Positions 59,227 to 64,000 of a DNA stretch of 64,000 nucleotides are shown here, piece by piece. The position numbers were made by a program, and so were the translations under genes. Source of the DNA: Ancylostoma caninum (Eukaryota; Nematoda; Chromadorea; Rhabditida; Ancylostomatidae); the NCBI GenBank assembly GCA_037903475.1, contig JBAJFG010000411.1:62001-126000 (forward strand), written 5' to 3'. Under the pieces are notes generated by a model, which made no database searches, was not told where the DNA came from, and saw nothing but the letters and a program-made list of their open reading frames with translations. Positions within the stretch are counted from its first letter, which is position 1. Each line of letters starts with the position of its first letter.

Positions 59227-59466
59227 GTCAATGGTGGTGGCCCATCCGCGGCCTCGAAAGGGACGGCGCGCGTGCCATAACGGATGTCCCCTGCTGCTCT
59301 TATGCTATTTCTAGCAGCTTTTCTACTCGTTTCAAAGATTTTTGATCGAATCGTAAAAAAAGCCCCCAGGAATAGCATTCTGGCGGCAGACAACACCGAT
59401 CCATAGGCGCGCGGTGCGGTTGCGCGGCGTCCTTCTCGAGGCCGCGCATGGGCCACCGCCACTGAC
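59227..59466. mobile_element. 240-bp palindromic MITE
   Basis: The left arm GTCAATGGTGGTGGCCCATC matches the complement of the right arm (GTCAGTGGCGGTGGCCCATG), then GCGGCCTCGA in both. It is GC-rich compared with its surroundings. Confidence 0.7.
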
Positions 59467-60132
59467 TCAGACAATTCCAGGGGCAAAGCTTGATTCGCTC
59501 CCCTAGGCTTTACGGGCGAAAGATTTGACCGAAGGTCGACAGCGGGCCAACTGCGCAGGAAAGTTGGGTGTGTTGAGGGCTAATGGCGGGTGTCGTTCGT
59601 TTGCGGGCCTTAAGAGAACAACAATCGGGTTGATGCGCTACATCCGCCGTCCAGCACGGAACATGCTAAGTCGCTTGTATGTGACCGCTCATGCATGGAG
59701 GCTGACCGCGCAATTTTTTGTTGAAGTAACGGCTCGAAAGACACCTCAGATCGGACTCGTCAAAAACGTTCTCTGATCCAGCACATTGATGAAGTTTCGA
59801 AATTATGCAATTTCGAACTTCGGCTTCATTTCCACTTTTTCACTTTTTTTTATTCCGCTTTGTGTGCTGTGATGTTCGCTCCTTTCGTGTATTTGAGAAT
59901 TTGCATTATTTTCCACTTCCGTGGTCGTTGCCCAATTTGTTTCGTATATGCATTTCCATCTATCTAATTTTATTTTAGGTGTAAAATGCCACAATACATC
60001 AGCAAGCACGGTGTACGCGGCTATGGAAGTAAGTTCCTGAGTACATCGGTAAGAGTTCAACGAGTCAACGGTTTCTTTGTCTAGTATTGATGGAAGAGAG
60101 GATGAGGCAGAGAAGTATGATGAGGGAACATC

Positions 60133-61043
60133 TACATGGTGGTCCAAAATTACGGAGACATGCTAAAAGGTTCATATCTAACGTTGGAAAACGAGTTGGC
60201 AATTTTGTTTCCATTACGATATTTCCACTCTACAATGAACAAAATCTAAGATCACATCTCACGATTTCTCCTGCCACCGGCGCGAAAACACATGAAGTAT
60301 TCGAACTAGTCGCCTGCTTTGGCGCGGAAATGCAGTCTTTCTAGATAATCTGCTCTTTCTAAAAGCGTTAACTCCGAGGATTAAGCAATTTTTATGAAAT
60401 TAAAGTCAGTTTTTGTCCTCGAATGAATATCATTACGAGAAATCCGCTGGAATGAGTACTGAAATAAGATTTATAAGGAAGCGGACATGACTTCCTGTGC
60501 AAAAACAGAGCAAAAACGTACTTTCGGCTGTTTCTCGTTCTTTTTTCACTGTTTAGGGAGGAGACTGGAACTTATTAGGCTCATCAACTTCCGTTCTCAA
60601 AGTTCTGAGGAGTATTTCCCTCATACTACATTTAATGATGGTGATTAGAATTAGAATTAAAAAGCACCCTCAGACCGTGTTGAATTTCGGCGTATCCGCA
60701 CAAAATTCTGGATCTCATAACCAAGATAGGTGGCCATTCACAATGACTTTAGTTTTTATGTTTCCCACACCTTGTACTTTTCAATGCACTGCTTAGTGTG
60801 CCTCTTGTAAAATTTTACACATTAGCACAACATGCGCGCCAAGCCTACACAAAAATGTAATCGGGTGGTAAAACTAAGCTTGACTGACAGCCCAGCTGTT
60901 CCTAAAAGTCATAGTGTTTGGTAATGTTCTGGAAGAAGCTATACAATTGAACAAATGAACAGCAAAAGATTGGATGCAAAAGGCCAAAACTCGATATATG
61001 TCGAAAAACGCGCATTGCGCCCTTGTCTCCGTAATTTTGTAGA
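60133..61043. mobile_element. 911-bp TIR element, same family as 50582-51514
   Basis: The left end reads TGGTGGTCCAAAATTACGGA and the right end is an inverted, more diverged copy (GTCTCCGTAATTTTGTAGA). Just inside the left end, CTAAAAGGTTCATATCTAAC parallels CCAAAAGATCCATATTTAGC of the other copy. Open frames inside, such as 60087-60344, are not transposase-like. Confidence 0.6.
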
Positions 61044-61193
61044 TAGACTGTCATCACGATCATGCTCGAGAGATCTGAGTGTGGAACCCGGCAGACAACA
61101 GATATGTGAAGGTACCAACCTTTTATAAGAGTTCAACAAGAAGTGTAAGAAACTCTTCAAGCGTTAGTTATGCTTAACATTTTCTGTTATTAG

Positions 61194-61689
61194 AGCACAT
61201 CTTACTCGATAACTGCGATGATGCTGGTTCTGTGGTAAATGAGCAGATGGAAACCTCAATCACATCCGAAATGATTATGTTTAGTCGTAGGAGACCTATT
61301 TTAATTCGGAAACGAAAGGCTGGGAAAATTCTTTATTACGCTTGTTACATTCATCACCTTGGTATCTCTGCGGAAGAGATTTTCATGATGGAGGAACTGA
61401 TGACAGTTTTGTACGGATTCCCGCCGTCTGTTACAGTGAGTACATTGCAGTGAGTACATTCGGTCGTACGAGTATGAATACTCCGACATGCAGAACTTCC
61501 GCTGGCTGCCGAACAATGTACGAATAATCTCCTTCTGTAAACTCTATAACCCTTCTCTAAAATACTGTCTTTTAGCATCACGCTAAACGCGACCGTCGAC
61601 CACGTCAAGAAGAACACGAACGTGTCGCTTCTGCCGGTGAAGACTACGACCCAAGCCACGACATCGTCTTCGAGGATAACCGAGGATAA
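61194..61689 (+). pseudogene. 3' end of an unrecognised gene, frame broken by a 14-bp duplication
   Basis: Possible exons 61194-61234 (HILLDNCDDAGSV), 61291-61517 and 61576-61689. The middle exon reads GRDFHDGGTDDSFVRIPAVC and then, past a tandem 14-bp repeat (61434-61461), EYSDMQNFRWLPNN in another frame. A GTACGA donor and TTTTAG acceptor (58-nt intron) lead to a charged tail ending DIVFEDNRG. Either the gene is broken here or the duplication is an assembly or allelic error. Family not recognised; upstream exons were not found. Confidence 0.33.
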
Positions 61690-62030
61690 CTGACTTCACC
61701 ACCGGTACTCGGCACTTTCCTCACTTTCGACATTGTTTATCTCTGTATCTCATTTTCCTCCTCATGATAGAATTGTTTGCAGGAGTTATGCCCTTTTTCT
61801 TTTTCTCATTCTGAACAACATTTTTTTTGCTCATGACAAATGCTTCGCCGACATTTGGACTAAAACTTCAGTTAACGAACGTTTTGGCCATTTCGAGGAC
61901 AGAGACTCACAAAAAAATTTGTTGTGTGATCGCTTAGTTTCTCCAGAAAGAACAAAATTTTGCCTACATTCGTTTATTTTTTCTTCTACGAAAGAAACGG
62001 AAGTCAGTGAAACGTCCGTTTTGCCGAGAT

Positions 62031-62158
62031 CTTTTCTGCTACTTACTGCCAGCTTTTTTCCTCCTGAATCTAGCCGAACACTAGTGCAGACATTATCTCA
62101 AATACGGAGAAGCGGCGAAGTTTTTGACGATGACGATTTCAAACTCACATATCTTTAA
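62031..62158 (+). CDS. possible terminal exon, unknown
   Basis: An open frame ends TLSQIRRSGEVFDDDDFKLT and stops at 62158. It could be a last exon after an AATCTAG acceptor near 62072. There is no family match and no linked exon. Confidence 0.15.
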
Positions 62159-62753
62159 GTAATGTGACTACCTTGCCTCATTTTGCTCTGACATCTGAAT
62201 GTCTTAGCTCATCTCTCGCTTCAAAGCAATCCTTGGTTCTTTAAAATATGAAGTACGGTTTCCAGTCGAGCCTTTTTCCTTCACTACGGGCTTCATCAAC
62301 TGTCTCCATCTCCAGTCTGGCATTGCCTGTGATTCTCATTAGAATATTCACCCTTGGATTATATACCTTTTTAGCTGCATGTGCAGCCCATCTTCCCTCA
62401 TATCGTTCAAGCAATATCGTGTCTTTCCAACTTCAAGTTCTTGATTAGGTACTATTTTTTCTTTTTCAACTATGTACTTATTTTTAGTGGGATGTGTAGT
62501 CATGTAGTAGTAAGTTTCCAATGAAGTGCATTTCTACAGCAGCTAGCAGCTTTTAATGAATATATTTATTTATTCATTTATTTATTTATTTACATGCACA
62601 TAAGTGCGCTATACAATGGTGGATCACGAGCACAAGGAAATAGATGAGAAGCTCTCCAGATTCAGTTGTAAAAAAAATCCGAAGTTATTTCAAGGTCCCT
62701 GTTATGTTATGTATGAATATATTTGGTCATATAATCGTTTAACTGTTCAGCTG

Positions 62754-62828
62754 TCATTCGTCAATGGTGTTAGACGGTTGACTGCACTGAAACAGAACAG
62801 TCAACTGATTAGTAGCAGTGACGAATGA
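62754..62828. repeat. small hairpin
   Basis: TCATTCGTCA pairs with TGACGAATGA, and GGTTGACTG pairs imperfectly with CAGTCAACT inside. Confidence 0.6.
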
Positions 62829-63114
62829 CCCCTGAGAGCACTCTAAAAAAGCAGAATTTGGGGGCCCAAAGAGGGCCAATACCAAGGCGTTCCGGCCCAA
62901 ACGCGCGAGCGACATGGGCGAAAACGGGGCTTCGCTCGTTTCTTGCGTCGCCCCCCGCTCGTGCGGAACTCTGTCTGCCAGATTGTTGCCCCTGGAATTG
63001 CCTGAGGACGTCCACTGTATGTTTTTTGTTCCTTTCTGAGATGATGCCTTATTCCATTACGACTGAAACACCAGTGTCACAGATCAATTAAATGCCGTTG
63101 TTGAAAATAGCAAA

Positions 63115-63717
63115 ATGAAAGTAAAAAGTAGAAGTAGCAGAACCGAGAACAAGCTCCATGAGGAAGCAAAGCTTGGTCTTTCATCCATAGAACAACTGAA
63201 AACTAAGATAACTGTACATAAACAATGGGAGCCGCCTATCCTTGCGAGTATGTATGCGCTTGTATAAGGCTCGAGAAGAGGTGTTCGTATCATAACCTTC
63301 AGAACAAGCGTCTGAATTCCGATACCAAAAGGACTGTCCATGACGGAGAATCCAAGTATCATTTCCATGAACGCAAATTGATGTCGTTTAATGTATGTAG
63401 TCATCTAGAACCGCTACAACACTGATATCGTTTTCAAGAATCTTCTTTTTGGTTTGAGTGTTCTGCTGGAGTGTAGATACTTGAGTAGTGATGACGACTT
63501 CGATGAAAGTCTTTCGGAGTTATGTGTACCTCGCACATTCAAATATAGTTTAGCAGAGAATAGTGGCCGGACAGATCTTGTTCACAAGAGGATTTCTGGT
63601 ACCATAAACACAGCGCCGACGATTACCTGGAAATTGTCCCTTCAAGAAGTGGAGCAGCTAGGAGTCGACGTTGCAGGCCATTCTCTGCCCACCTTGATGT
63701 CTTCATCGCCATTGTAA
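63115..63717 (+). CDS. hypothetical protein, 3 exons, 171 aa
   Basis: Unrecognised. Exons 63115-63261, 63303-63392 and 63439-63717 join with all phases 0. Introns are 41 and 46 nt, with donors GTATAAG and GTATGTAG and acceptors CTTCAG and TTCAAG. The first exon begins MKVKSRSSRTENKLHEEAKL and is charged and helical in character. The last exon has an acidic DDDFDES patch and ends TLMSSSPL. No signal peptide or membrane span is seen. Coding status rests on the three-exon frame continuity; an upstream exon is possible. Confidence 0.42.
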
Positions 63718-63843
63718 CATCCGCTCAATTTTTAATTACTAACTTATTTTGCTAGAAGTGTAGGGATTGGAAATCATGTCGCATCCGTACCTGATGGTCG
63801 CACCATAACGAATCAAAAACTACTACTCAGACACTCGGTGCGT

Positions 63844-63915
63844 GCGAGCGGCGTGCCACTGCAGTGCGAGCGCCCGCACATCCCGCCGATGCGACGCTAA
63901 TGGCACGCCGCTCGC
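63844..63915. repeat. hairpin with 15-bp perfect arms
   Basis: GCGAGCGGCGTGCCA (63844-63858) and its exact complement (63901-63915) flank a 42-bp GC-rich loop. Confidence 0.8.
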
Positions 63916-64000
63916 TGGGCATAGGTCTCGCCCTCAACTGAGGTTTCAGCCCCCCCCCCCCTCATAATCGATATGATAGTGTGGATGCAGTGCAGTGGAT

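Larger units (their letters stand above)
58602..61193. other. upstream of calpain-7, no gene seen
   Basis: 58602-58700 is GC-rich and is probably the calpain-7 leader or promoter. It is followed by the 59.2-kb MITE and the 60.1-61.0 kb TIR element. Open frames overlap these repeats. Confidence 0.5.

Noticed and set aside
1..64000. CRISPR arrays, operons with ribosome-binding sites, phage or toxin-antitoxin modules
   Set aside because: The window is eukaryotic with spliced genes, and its tandem repeats are micro- and minisatellites without CRISPR-like spacing.

Overview
The window reads as nuclear DNA of a nematode, most like a clade V strongylid such as a hookworm. The reasons are short introns ending in TTTCAG-type acceptors, intron-rich housekeeping genes, AG acceptors placed just before start codons (possible spliced-leader sites), an intact RTE-clade retrotransposon, and dense small inverted-repeat elements. 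The species cannot be fixed from sequence alone. No prokaryotic, organellar, rRNA or CRISPR features were seen.

Three complete protein genes were rebuilt exon by exon, with every splice phase checked. (1) 6398-11861 (+) is a 15-exon cytosolic-type acetyl-CoA synthetase of 685 aa. (2) 48584-58601 (-) is a 22-exon calpain-7 of 816 aa, with two MIT domains, a full Cys/His/Asn triad and C-terminal C2-like domains. (3) 34279-46428 (-) is a PIG-T subunit of the GPI transamidase in 9 or 10 exons, whose first intron is 6.4 kb. Calpain-7 and PIG-T lie head to tail on the minus strand, 2.15 kb apart. The right end carries two unrecognised plus-strand gene models: 61194-61689, apparently broken by a 14-bp tandem duplication, and 63115-63717, three exons and 171 aa.

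Mobile DNA fills much of the rest. An intact 3.4-kb RTE element (13857-17265, minus) carries a 960-aa endonuclease/reverse transcriptase. A second RTE family is present as a 5'-truncated copy with a perfect 16-bp target duplication inside calpain-7 intron 1. A decayed mariner with 24-bp perfect TIRs and a 1-kb-arm inverted repeat share PIG-T intron 1. Two related elements of about 0.9 kb lie in calpain-7 intron 12 and at 60.1-61.0 kb. LTR-like direct repeats flank a CCHC zinc-knuckle (BEL/Pao gag-type) relic at 26-27.4 kb. Many palindromic MITEs and hairpins are scattered through introns and gene-poor DNA.

Region by region: 1-5.8 kb is gene-poor with a foldback repeat and a 26-bp minisatellite; 5.8-12.2 kb is the acetyl-CoA synthetase and its GC-rich upstream region; 12.2-17.3 kb is a palindrome and the RTE element; 17.3-34.2 kb is gene-poor repeats; 34.3-46.4 kb is PIG-T; 46.4-48.6 kb is intergenic; 48.6-58.6 kb is calpain-7; 58.6-64 kb is repeats plus the two hypothetical genes. 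The three housekeeping genes belong to separate pathways (acetyl-CoA supply, GPI anchoring, ESCRT-linked proteolysis); nothing here shows they work as one system.
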